A stretch of 64,000 bases of DNA from Chitinophaga sp. LS1 (GTDB lineage: Bacteria; Bacteroidota; Bacteroidia; Chitinophagales; Chitinophagaceae): NCBI RefSeq assembly GCF_034274695.1, contig NZ_CP128362.1, forward strand, positions 8,062,501 through 8,126,500. The letters run 5' to 3'. Both the position numbers and the translations under genes were made by a program. The notes beneath the pieces are model-generated. The model searched no databases. It worked only from the letters and a program-made list of their open reading frames with translations, and was not told the DNA's origin. The first letter of the stretch is position 1, and each line of letters opens with the position of its first letter. Positions 17,337 through 25,373 of this stretch are shown in pieces.

Positions 17337-20300
17337 TGGAAAAAGCTACCCCAACATCCGTCGCGACTTCCGCGAAAACAAACACCCCCTTTTTTGGAAA
17401 AGAAGGTGGGGAGGATTTTTTTTCGGGGACTGATTTTTTTGCTGATGTGCAAAGGTGTGCGTGTGATGAGCAGGAGGAAGAGATTCAAAGGTGTGCGTGC
17501 GACGAACAGGAGGAAGAAATTCATACTAAAACAGAAGAACAAAAACCAGATCCTGCACCTACACCCCCACCACCTGCAGCGCCTACGGAAACGGTAAAAG
17601 AATCGGAAGAAGAGGAGGAAGACCCGGAATCAAAGGAAGAAGTTCAAAAGAAACCCATCTTTGAAACCGAAGCGCCCAATGATATACAACGCAGTTGCCG
17701 GGAATGTGAAGAAGGGGAAGTAGTATACCGCCACCCAGCTACAAACATCCAGCTATTGGATGATGTAAAACCTGATGGCAGCCGTGATTCTATCATCACC
17801 GCGGCCAGAACTATGCTGGATAAAATCCAGGCCAAAAACAACGATGGCAGTGGCAAAAGAGTCGGTGCCCAATACCTTTTAGAGATCTTTCACCTCGCCG
17901 CCCCCGGGGTATGGGATGACACCACCATCGAAAACATCGGCGGTCAGCTTCCCTCCTGGTGTGGTATCTTCGCCGTTTGGGCACATAAAAAAGCAGGCAA
18001 AAACATAGGTGACTGGCAAATGGGTAAAGGTGTCTCAGCCTTCCATACCCTTACCCAAACCACTGCTCCTCAACCCGGTGATATCGGTTACATAGACCAA
18101 CCCTACCAGCACCACTGCATAGTGGTAAAAGTAGAAGGCGACACCGTTTACAGCATCGATGGTAACAGCGGCCTTTTCAGTGAAGTAAAAGAAAATGTCA
18201 AACCACTCTCTAACTATTCCGGCTTTTTTACAGCCTTTGCGACCAGCACGAGCAGTGTGGTTCAAACCAAACTCACCGTTGGCCAGCCCGATGACATATA
18301 CGAAAAAGAAGCTGACAGTGTCGCCACCCAGGTCATTCAGCGTATGGCAACTCCTATTATCCAGCGCTCCATTGCTCCTGTAAAGATCCAGCGTAAGCCC
18401 ATCTTCGAAAGCAACAGCCCTGAACACCTGCAAAGGAAATGTGCCGCCTGCGAACAAAAAGAAAAGATGTTGCAAAAGAAAGGTGGCCCATCAGCAGCAC
18501 CGCCTTCTGTAGAATCTACACTTGCAGGAAGCAAAGGCAGTGGTAGTCCGCTTCCTTCACACATACAACAAAGTATGGGTAGTGCTATGGGCGCAGACTT
18601 CAGTGGTATCCGAATTCATACGGACAGCAGCGCTGTGCAGATGAACAAAGACCTGCATGCACAGGCCTTTACCCATGGCAATCACATTTACTTCAACAGT
18701 GGTAAATACAACACGGCGCATAGCAGCGGTCAGCACCTGCTGGCGCATGAGCTCACACATACCATTCAACAAGGCGCTGCGGGTAAAGCCATCAACCTGC
18801 TCACGGCAGAAGAACAAACTTCTCACGCCAATGATGTATATGATGCACTGGATGGCTGGACCTCCAGCAATGACAGCGCCATCATCTTATCCAAATTCCA
18901 GGGACTGAGCGCGAATGATGTGGATGCTATCCTGAACGCCGTAGCCGCCAGGGCAGAAGAAAACGTACTATATGTGTATGACTGGCTCAGTGCTGACTGT
19001 GTTACTTCTGACTGGAAAGCATTGCTCCGCATCTTCATACAGGTACAATCTACCCAGATCACTGAGCTCATAGCAAAAGAGGTTTTGAATCGTCTGAATG
19101 GATACACCTCTGATGACGACAGCAAAGAGATCAGGGAACTGCTTACGGGGCCTACCGGTGGTACGATGGACAACATTCTCGGGGAGATGGAGACACAGGG
19201 GGAATACCTTCCTGATGACATGGCTGTCTTCCTCTTTGGAGATTTACAGGATATGGATGCGCACAACCTGTCGCTCGCCTTCTTTGGCAGTGGCAGTGTA
19301 AAAGCCCTGGAATACGCCACTCACTGGTATGCCCATAAGATTAAAAACCTTATTTCAGGCTGGACCAGCATGGCAGACAGCAACTCTATATTACTCAACT
19401 TCCGCCGGTTGCCTAATCACATGGCGCGAGTGGCAGTATATGCCAAACTTGGGGAACTCACACAGGCCGAATGGAATGAAACCGCGGCCTTCTCTCTCAT
19501 GGACGATATGCAGCAGGGAGATTACAATACCTTACGCAGTGAATTACTCCCCGAACTGCCTGTGTATAGTATTGAAAGAAACTTCCTCCGGCAGGCATGG
19601 GATTTTATCACTGATGTAGGTGATTACCTGATTGGTTTTGTAGAATATGTAGTTTGTGGAGTAGCTGGTGTCATCGCGGGTATTTTTGATGCCATTGCAA
19701 GCATTGTAAGTGGCATAGTTGACCTCGCGGCAGGTATTGTACACTTCTGTGGCTGGTTACTTTTTAAAGCCAGCGGCGGGGCTATATGCAGGGAATCTGC
19801 TGATAAGGTACACGACTTCGTGGCTTCTATTGGTCAGGCTTTTAATGCGCCCGGTGAAATGATTTCCAGGATGTGGGAAGAAACAAAACTGGAAGCTTCC
19901 CTGATCGAAGGTCCATTTGAAGAATGTCAGCTCGCGATCTTCTGGGTGAGAAAGGTGACTAACTTTGTGGTGAACATAGTCTTACTCATTGTTGCTGGCT
20001 ATGGTGCCGTCAAAGCGGCGCTTGAAGCCATCGAAACCATCAAGACCATCAGCACATTCGGCGAGTTTCTCACAAAAGTGGGCGAGGTACCTATCCGTTT
20101 ACTGCGCAGCATGCGGCAATTGCCAGCCAGCCTTGCCAGCGGTGCAGCCAGGATCGTGAGTACGATCCGTAATATTGATGAAATCATTTCGGCAGTCCGA
20201 ACCACGATAGGTTTTATCCGACTCGCAGTTGCTGATGAAAACTTCTTTACAAACTTACGAGCTGCAGGTACTGAACTGGCCAGGGAACGACTCGCCGCAG

Positions 20301-21421
20301 AAAGGGAGTTCTGGCGCAGGCGCCGTGAGATATGGCGAGGTGCTACTGATGCGCAGGAAACACGCCTGGGAGGTATTGAAAACGCCACTGATGATGCGAT
20401 TGCCACAGCCGATACAAACCGTCAGGCTGCCGAAGCGCAGATACTAGAAGCAGAAGCGGAAGCCAATACTACCAGAACTGCCGCCAATGCGACTGAAACT
20501 GAAGTAAGAACAGGGCAACCTACCGATGAACCTAACAGACCTGTTACTCCTGATGTTCCGAATCCGGAAGCACTGGCATGGGAACAGAGCCTGAGTCCTG
20601 AAACCCGTGCCATGCTCGATGCCGATCCTGAACTCCGCAGGATGTGGCACAACATGGATCCTGATGTACGTCGTGCACTTACCTATTGTAATTCCCCCTG
20701 TATCCCGGTCAATATTTCTCCACAGAACCTGACCAAGGTACATAACCTCATCACCAGGCTCAACCTGTCTTCTGATGACCGTGCACTCAGGGAATACCTG
20801 CATATGTTCAGAGACAACCAGACAGATCTTGCCAACGCCATCGACGCACTCAATGGTGTCACCAATGGAACAGAGCTGCAGCAATTCATGGACAACCGCC
20901 TCATTTCAGCGATACAGGCCAGGGCAGGTGTAACATTGCGCAGGGGTGTTGGCGGATTGTGGGAATATACCCGGGCTGATGGCGTAGTGATCCGTGAATT
21001 TGAATTCAATACCCACGGGTTCCTGACTGACAACAGGGGTACGAACAACTTCTTCCAGTCACACCACGGTATACAAGATGCCTGGGCAAGGGAACGCTTT
21101 GCAGGTATGGGGGTTTATGGCAGGGATGACGCTCCGGCTTTGTTACTGAGAACACGTAACTTCGCCGACGGCGCCCGTGGTACCCCACATGGATTGATCA
21201 ATGACCTGCAGGGCGCCAGAAGAGCAACGGTCGCTACCCGTACCTTTGCAGAAGAAAGAGCCTTCCTGGTAAGTGATATGAATGCAATAGGCATACCTGC
21301 CGGCGTGCAGGGGCCTTACCTCGCAGAAGTGGATGCCTACTTTGGAAGGATCTACAATACACTCAGAACAACTTTAACCAACGATCAGCTAACTGCTATC
21401 TTTGGCACATGGACCCCATAA
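17336..21421 (+). CDS. DUF4157 multidomain toxin with papain-like and C-terminal SHH nuclease-like domains
   Basis: The 1361-residue product is the main cargo candidate. In order: a leader with TPFFGKEGGEDFF and FFADVQR (18-40) and two copies of QRCACDEQEEE (39-62); a Pro/Glu linker; a papain/CHAP-like domain (about 133-300; C209 in PSWCGIF, H259/H260 in YQHHCIVV); a second leader-like stretch (310-380) with YEKEADSVA and QRKCAACE; DUF4157 (about 403-480) with HELTH at 471-475; helical repeats with G-W/Y-TS at 506, 588 and 674; hydrophobic helices at about 760-812 and 876-905; a charged coiled coil (about 975-1060); and a C-terminal domain with SHHGIQ (1242-1247) and TPHGLI, matching Tox-SHH of the HNH/EndoVII superfamily. 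No signal peptide is present. The SUKH gene overlaps its 3' end. Confidence 0.88.
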   Translation: MEKATPTSVATSAKTNTPFFGKEGGEDFFSGTDFFADVQRCACDEQEEEIQRCACDEQEEEIHTKTEEQKPDPAPTPPPPAAPTETVKESEEEEEDPESKEEVQKKPIFETEAPNDIQRSCRECEEGEVVYRHPATNIQLLDDVKPDGSRDSIITAARTMLDKIQAKNNDGSGKRVGAQYLLEIFHLAAPGVWDDTTIENIGGQLPSWCGIFAVWAHKKAGKNIGDWQMGKGVSAFHTLTQTTAPQPGDIGYIDQPYQHHCIVVKVEGDTVYSIDGNSGLFSEVKENVKPLSNYSGFFTAFATSTSSVVQTKLTVGQPDDIYEKEADSVATQVIQRMATPIIQRSIAPVKIQRKPIFESNSPEHLQRKCAACEQKEKMLQKKGGPSAAPPSVESTLAGSKGSGSPLPSHIQQSMGSAMGADFSGIRIHTDSSAVQMNKDLHAQAFTHGNHIYFNSGKYNTAHSSGQHLLAHELTHTIQQGAAGKAINLLTAEEQTSHANDVYDALDGWTSSNDSAIILSKFQGLSANDVDAILNAVAARAEENVLYVYDWLSADCVTSDWKALLRIFIQVQSTQITELIAKEVLNRLNGYTSDDDSKEIRELLTGPTGGTMDNILGEMETQGEYLPDDMAVFLFGDLQDMDAHNLSLAFFGSGSVKALEYATHWYAHKIKNLISGWTSMADSNSILLNFRRLPNHMARVAVYAKLGELTQAEWNETAAFSLMDDMQQGDYNTLRSELLPELPVYSIERNFLRQAWDFITDVGDYLIGFVEYVVCGVAGVIAGIFDAIASIVSGIVDLAAGIVHFCGWLLFKASGGAICRESADKVHDFVASIGQAFNAPGEMISRMWEETKLEASLIEGPFEECQLAIFWVRKVTNFVVNIVLLIVAGYGAVKAALEAIETIKTISTFGEFLTKVGEVPIRLLRSMRQLPASLASGAARIVSTIRNIDEIISAVRTTIGFIRLAVADENFFTNLRAAGTELARERLAAEREFWRRRREIWRGATDAQETRLGGIENATDDAIATADTNRQAAEAQILEAEAEANTTRTAANATETEVRTGQPTDEPNRPVTPDVPNPEALAWEQSLSPETRAMLDADPELRRMWHNMDPDVRRALTYCNSPCIPVNISPQNLTKVHNLITRLNLSSDDRALREYLHMFRDNQTDLANAIDALNGVTNGTELQQFMDNRLISAIQARAGVTLRRGVGGLWEYTRADGVVIREFEFNTHGFLTDNRGTNNFFQSHHGIQDAWARERFAGMGVYGRDDAPALLLRTRNFADGARGTPHGLINDLQGARRATVATRTFAEERAFLVSDMNAIGIPAGVQGPYLAEVDAYFGRIYNTLRTTLTNDQLTAIFGTWTP

Positions 21422-21855
21422 AAAAAGATCTTATGAGTACAATTATTGGTCCCGACTGGGATAAACAAAACCCGGCTACGGAGCAAGATATACAATCGCT
21501 GGAAGCTGCTTTCGGGGCAATACCGGAAGACTACAAAGCCTTGTTATTACAATCCAACGGCAGTAGTCTGCGTGGTAAGAAGACACCATTCATCATCTAT
21601 TCCGTTTCTGAAGTACTGGCATTATTCAGAGAGAAAGATCTGTATAAATTCATTCCGCAATCCCTTGTTTTTGGTGGGGATGGTGGGGGTACTATTTATT
21701 GTTTTGACCTGCGCCCGGGAAAGGAACAGGCTGTATTTTTCATCAGGGAAGAAGATGCCGGTTATGAGCCGAATGCATACAATTATGTAGTGTTTAATGG
21801 CACGACACTTACTGACACCATTCAGCGCATTGTCAACAATGAAAAGCTCAACTAA
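21409..21855 (+). CDS. SMI1/KNR4 (SUKH) family immunity-like protein
   Basis: The 148-residue protein has the SUKH core: a helix with ATEQDIQSLEAAFG, the signature IPEDYKALLLQSNGSSL, then GGDGGGTIYCFDL and the closing strand YNYVVFNGTTL. SUKH proteins neutralise many unrelated nuclease toxins of polymorphic toxin systems by direct binding. Its ATG overlaps the last 13 bases of the toxin gene, so a cognate toxin-immunity relation is strongly suggested by context. A second in-frame ATG at 21433 would remove the overlap. Its stop overlaps the ParA ATG (TAATG). Family assignment is good; the pairing is inferred. Confidence 0.87.
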   Translation: MDPIKKDLMSTIIGPDWDKQNPATEQDIQSLEAAFGAIPEDYKALLLQSNGSSLRGKKTPFIIYSVSEVLALFREKDLYKFIPQSLVFGGDGGGTIYCFDLRPGKEQAVFFIREEDAGYEPNAYNYVVFNGTTLTDTIQRIVNNEKLN

Positions 21856-22622
21856 TGCCTATCATTTCCATAGCCATCCAAAAGGGAGGCGCTGGCAAGA
21901 CCACTACCTCCATTAATCTTGGTGCCGCACTGGCAAGAGCCGGGAAGAAAGTGCTGCTGGTAGATGCCGATCCACAGGCCAACCTCTCCCAATCACTGGG
22001 TGTGCCGCCGGAGCCGGCGCAAAACCTGTATACTGAATTGAAGCGGGAAATGACAGGAGAAGGCAGCCAGATCAGGGATGCGATTATCAACATCAAAGAA
22101 GGACTGGACCTTGTTCCATCGTCTATTGAACTGGCAGGTGCAGAGCTGGAACTGGTGAGTGTATATGGCAGAGAACAGGTACTTAGCTGGCTCTTACAAC
22201 CTGTAGCAGCTGATTATGATTTTATTCTCATTGATTGTCCTCATGCTGTAGGAATGCTCACTGTGAATGCGCTGGCTTGTAGTGACTATGTGCTCATTCC
22301 TCTGCCGGCAGAGTTTCTGCCATTGAAAGGGGCATATAGTTTTATGCAGCACTTTCAGACGATCAGAAAAAAGCTGAACCCCAAACTCAATCTGCTGGGC
22401 ATGGTCCTCACCAGATTTGACGAGCGGAAAACAATGAATCAACAAGTCAGACAGGAACTGACTGATAAATACAATGGTCAGGTATTCGGCACTGTCATTC
22501 GTACCAATATGCAACTGGCCAAAGCACAGGAAGCAGGTAAAGATATTTTCAGCTATGACCCACAGGCCAATGGTGCAAAAGATTACGCCAGACTGGCAAC
22601 GGAACTACTTAGTAAATTATAA
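21855..22622 (+). CDS. ParA/Soj-type ATPase within the eCIS locus
   Basis: The 255-residue protein is a complete ParA-family ATPase. It has the deviant Walker A KGGAGKTT at residues 10-17 with both lysines (K10, K15), Walker A' in LLVDADPQANLS and Walker B in FILIDCPHAVGMLT. There is no N-terminal helix-turn-helix, so it belongs to the short Soj/ParA type that forms nucleotide-dependent gradients on the nucleoid. No ParB gene or parS-like repeats are nearby, and the gene is translationally coupled to the immunity gene, so plasmid partition is unlikely. By inference it may position or segregate injection particles or cargo in the cell. A loading-related role is also possible. Confidence 0.9.
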   Translation: MPIISIAIQKGGAGKTTTSINLGAALARAGKKVLLVDADPQANLSQSLGVPPEPAQNLYTELKREMTGEGSQIRDAIINIKEGLDLVPSSIELAGAELELVSVYGREQVLSWLLQPVAADYDFILIDCPHAVGMLTVNALACSDYVLIPLPAEFLPLKGAYSFMQHFQTIRKKLNPKLNLLGMVLTRFDERKTMNQQVRQELTDKYNGQVFGTVIRTNMQLAKAQEAGKDIFSYDPQANGAKDYARLATELLSKL

Positions 22623-22632
22623 ATGACTCCAT

Positions 22633-22884
22633 ATGCCCCGTTCAATTCGCCTTCGCCCCCAGGAACAGGCTACACAATCCGGTTTCTTTCAAAAAAAGGA
22701 GGACCCCTCTTTTTTTAAAGTCAATGAACCGGATGATAAACATGAAAAAGAAGCAGATGCTGTAGCGGACAATACCATTCAGCGACTCGCTACTCCTGAA
22801 GATAAACAGGAGCCGGCTACCAACGAAGGCCGGATGAAACAGGACAAAGATATTCAACGCTGTCCCTGTGAAGAATCTGAATAA
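22633..22884 (+). CDS. 83-residue stand-alone DUF4157-type leader protein
   Basis: This short protein consists almost wholly of the leader elements seen in the two large cargo genes: SGFFQKKEDPSFFKVNEPDD (17-36), HEKEADAVADNTIQR (37-51) and DIQRCPCEESE at the C-terminus. In the toxin the equivalent text YEKEADSVATQVIQR precedes DUF4157, but here no catalytic domain follows. A nearby ATG at 22623 opens a different, short frame. It lies between ParA and the AAA+ ATPase, 18 bases before the latter. It could be a packaging decoy, a chaperone, a small cargo or the remnant of a larger toxin. The compact stop and spacing favour an intact small gene. Confidence 0.72.
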   Translation: MPRSIRLRPQEQATQSGFFQKKEDPSFFKVNEPDDKHEKEADAVADNTIQRLATPEDKQEPATNEGRMKQDKDIQRCPCEESE

Positions 22885-22902
22885 CATTTTACAATAAAAA
22901 AC

Positions 22903-24219
22903 ATGCAGGTATTACAGGCGTACGCCAAAGTTTTGTCAGGATTAATCAGTCATCGCATGCAAACGCCTGAAGCTGATCTGGTCATTAACGTTCCAATTGA
23001 TATGGATCAGGAGGATCCATTCCTACAATTTATCAAAGCACATTCATTAACTACCTATGAACAGTTATTACTCTTCATGGCCCTCATCCCCCATTTACAA
23101 CCCGACTACTTCGATACCGAAATACAGAAATATCTTCCGGGCAAAGGCGACTTTCCACAAATAGGCGGTACCCGCAGTAAACAAAGCAGGGGCTTTCTGC
23201 CCACAGGAGAAACAGCACTGTTCTTACTAGGTGGCAATGACTGGGGTACACGTATTGAAATACAACAGATCTTCTGGCCAGATCACTTCTTCAGCCGTTC
23301 AAAAGTACTCTGGCTGGAAGAGATGCCGGGGGGTGAACCCACGATGAGCGGACGATTGCTTTTATCGCAGGATCATATCAACATCTTTACACATGGCAAA
23401 CCAGTACCCCCACATTTCAGTAGTAGCTTTCCTGCCAAACCAGTAACGACCGAATTAACATGGGATGACCTGGTCATCAGCAATGACCTGAGATCACAGA
23501 TTGATGAGCTGATAAGCTGGGTCAACCTCAATGCGAAGCTGATGAACAGATGGGATATGGAAAAACGCCTGCGCAAAGGATACAGAGCCCTCTTCTATGG
23601 ACCACCGGGTACAGGAAAAACATTCACAGCAGGATTGTTAGGGAAGTATACAGGCAAGGACGTGTATAAAATAGACCTCTCTATGATTGTGTCTAAATAC
23701 ATCGGTGAAACAGAAAAGAATTTAGAATTATTATTCAGTCGTGCTGAAGACAAAGGATGGATTTTATTCTTTGATGAAGCAGATGCACTCTTTGGAAAAC
23801 GCACCAATGTGCGGGATGCGCATGACAAATACGCCAACCAGGAGGTGTCTTATTTATTACAACGTATTGAAGACTATAATGGACTGATCATTCTCGCTAC
23901 CAATATGAAGAATAATATAGACGATGCATTTATACGTCGTTTCAATGCGATCTTAAAATTTACTTTCCCCGATGCCAATGAGCGGGCTTTGATATGGCGC
24001 AGAACTTTTCCATCTAAATCTACATTTATAGGCGGGGATATTCCTGATATGGTTAAACGATATGAACTGGCAGGAGGCAGTATCCTGAATGTAGTGCACT
24101 ATGCCTGTCTGAAGGCAATAGAGAAACATACGGATGATAAGGAAGAACTGGAAATTTATGTCAATGATGTACTGGACGGCATCAAGCGGGAATTTGTAAA
24201 AGAAGGCAAGCCCTTCTGA
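22903..24219 (+). CDS. AAA+ ATPase of the eCIS (Afp15-like)
   Basis: The 438-residue protein has a family-specific N-terminal region (about 1-190) and a C-terminal AAA+ module: Walker A GPPGTGKT (233-240), Walker B ILFFDEAD (287-294), sensor text IILATN and the arginine-finger region DAFIRRFN. A conserved AAA+ ATPase is a defining component of eCIS loci (Afp15). It is thought to act in particle assembly or cargo loading in the cytoplasm and is not part of the released particle. It is the last gene of the locus; the next gene has its own promoter. No missing catalytic residue was seen. Confidence 0.93.
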   Translation: MQVLQAYAKVLSGLISHRMQTPEADLVINVPIDMDQEDPFLQFIKAHSLTTYEQLLLFMALIPHLQPDYFDTEIQKYLPGKGDFPQIGGTRSKQSRGFLPTGETALFLLGGNDWGTRIEIQQIFWPDHFFSRSKVLWLEEMPGGEPTMSGRLLLSQDHINIFTHGKPVPPHFSSSFPAKPVTTELTWDDLVISNDLRSQIDELISWVNLNAKLMNRWDMEKRLRKGYRALFYGPPGTGKTFTAGLLGKYTGKDVYKIDLSMIVSKYIGETEKNLELLFSRAEDKGWILFFDEADALFGKRTNVRDAHDKYANQEVSYLLQRIEDYNGLIILATNMKNNIDDAFIRRFNAILKFTFPDANERALIWRRTFPSKSTFIGGDIPDMVKRYELAGGSILNVVHYACLKAIEKHTDDKEELEIYVNDVLDGIKREFVKEGKPF

Positions 24220-24234
24220 TAATGAAAAATTATA

Positions 24235-24242
24235 TATATTTG
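24235..24242 (+). promoter_or_regulatory. Bacteroidota -7 element upstream of the DUF3829 lipoprotein
   Basis: TATATTTG matches the Bacteroidota -7 consensus TAnnTTTG exactly. No good -33 TTTG lies 19-21 bases upstream, so it is a partial match. It falls inside an upstream extension of the lipoprotein frame and so supports the downstream ATG at 24324 as the true start, with a leader of about 75 bases. It would make this gene independent of the eCIS operon. Confidence 0.5.
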
Positions 24243-24323
24243 CCCACTGTTTGTGAAAGAGGACAATATACCACATTAACTACCAGTACTTTATTGAATT
24301 TGTTTAACCAAAAATACCCTTAC

Positions 24324-25277
24324 ATGAGAACATTTATCTGTTCATTCCTTGTCATTGCTATGTTCGTTAGTAGCACATCCTGTAACAATACCAGCGGCAA
24401 GAAACCCGGCGCTTCCGAATACAGCGAAAACTCAGCTGAATCAGCCAGCCACATTATTGAATACACGAACCTGATCGTTGATATGTCGAACAAACATAAC
24501 AGCTACCTGGAAGATGTTGTAAACAATACCACCAAGCTGGAAGAAGCACTGAAGCATCCTAATGACCACTATCGTTTTATCACGATCAATAAGCCATTCT
24601 CTGCACCGGATTTCCATCAATTCAATCAGAAAGTCAAAATCGACGAACCTGTAAAAGAACTTAGTTCTCCCGACAAAAAGTTCTTCAAAGACAGCATTAC
24701 GAAGTACCAGGGGCTTTTTGCCACTATGCAGGCGACTAACAACCGTATGCACGAGTACATCACTGCAGAAGATTACAAAGACGATAAAGGTTCGAAAGGA
24801 TACGCTATCATCGATACGCTCCGTGGCCAGATCGCTCAATTATATAGTCTGAAAAGCGCTATTGTAAAGAAAGTTGAAGTAGTAGCTGACGCAAGCGAAC
24901 AAATTATTCTGAAGGATAGTCCGCTGAAAGAATACATCATCGCGATGAAGAAGGATATGGGCAATATCCGTTCCTTCATCGATCTGCTGGGTAGTGAGGA
25001 AAAATATGCTGGTATCGAAGCGAAAGCCAAAGCCCAGTATGATTCACTGGAAAAAGCACAGGCTGAACATGCACAGATCAATATCGACAATGCGAAGAAA
25101 GCAAACGAAGATCATAGCTTTAATACTTTCTACGATGATTTCCATAAACTACTGCTGAATGCCAGAAAACGCATGCGTGATGCTGGTGAAAAGGGTCACT
25201 TTGAGAGTTATGACCTGGAATCACTGGATAGCGATTACGATTCACTGGTAAGAGATTATAATAATTTCAATAGTTAA
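24324..25277 (+). CDS. DUF3829 (YiiG-like) lipoprotein
   Basis: From the ATG at 24324 the protein is 317 residues with a lipoprotein signal MRTFICSFLVIAMFVSSTSC, Cys20 being the lipidation site. The frame is open back to 24222, but that extension would bury the signal peptide and contains the putative promoter. The mature part is helical and acidic, beginning ASHIIEYTNLIVDMSNKHNS, and fits the DUF3829 family of periplasmic or outer-membrane lipoproteins of unknown function. It follows the eCIS ATPase by about 100 bases. Whether it belongs to the injection system functionally cannot be told. Confidence 0.8.
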   Translation: MRTFICSFLVIAMFVSSTSCNNTSGKKPGASEYSENSAESASHIIEYTNLIVDMSNKHNSYLEDVVNNTTKLEEALKHPNDHYRFITINKPFSAPDFHQFNQKVKIDEPVKELSSPDKKFFKDSITKYQGLFATMQATNNRMHEYITAEDYKDDKGSKGYAIIDTLRGQIAQLYSLKSAIVKKVEVVADASEQIILKDSPLKEYIIAMKKDMGNIRSFIDLLGSEEKYAGIEAKAKAQYDSLEKAQAEHAQINIDNAKKANEDHSFNTFYDDFHKLLLNARKRMRDAGEKGHFESYDLESLDSDYDSLVRDYNNFNS

Positions 25278-25337
25278 GAAATAAAAACATTCATGAAAGA
25301 GGGAATTCACCAGCGAAGATGAAGACCATTTTCAGAT

Positions 25338-25373
25338 AAAACGGGCTTGCCTCACACGGCAAGCCCGTTTTAT
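25338..25373. terminator. Bidirectional terminator between lipoprotein and rtcB
   Basis: A perfect 14-base-pair stem (25338-25351 with 25358-25371; GC-rich core ACGGGCTTGCC) closes a 6-base loop TCACAC. A-rich and T-rich ends flank it on both sides, so it can work for the + strand lipoprotein and the convergent - strand rtcB gene, whose stop codon begins at 25376. Confidence 0.88.

Noticed and set aside
21855..22622. Reading the ParA gene as evidence of an integrated plasmid
   Set aside because: No replication, ParB or integrase genes are near; it overlaps the immunity gene and lies inside the eCIS locus.
22623..22710. ATG at 22623 as start of the small leader gene
   Set aside because: It opens a different frame that ends quickly; the leader motifs are only in the frame starting at 22633.
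1..24219. Reading the tail-like genes as a prophage
   Set aside because: No capsid, portal, terminase, integrase or lysis genes are seen, while the LysM, PAAR, CIS tape measure, AAA+ ATPase and DUF4157 cargo genes are the eCIS set.
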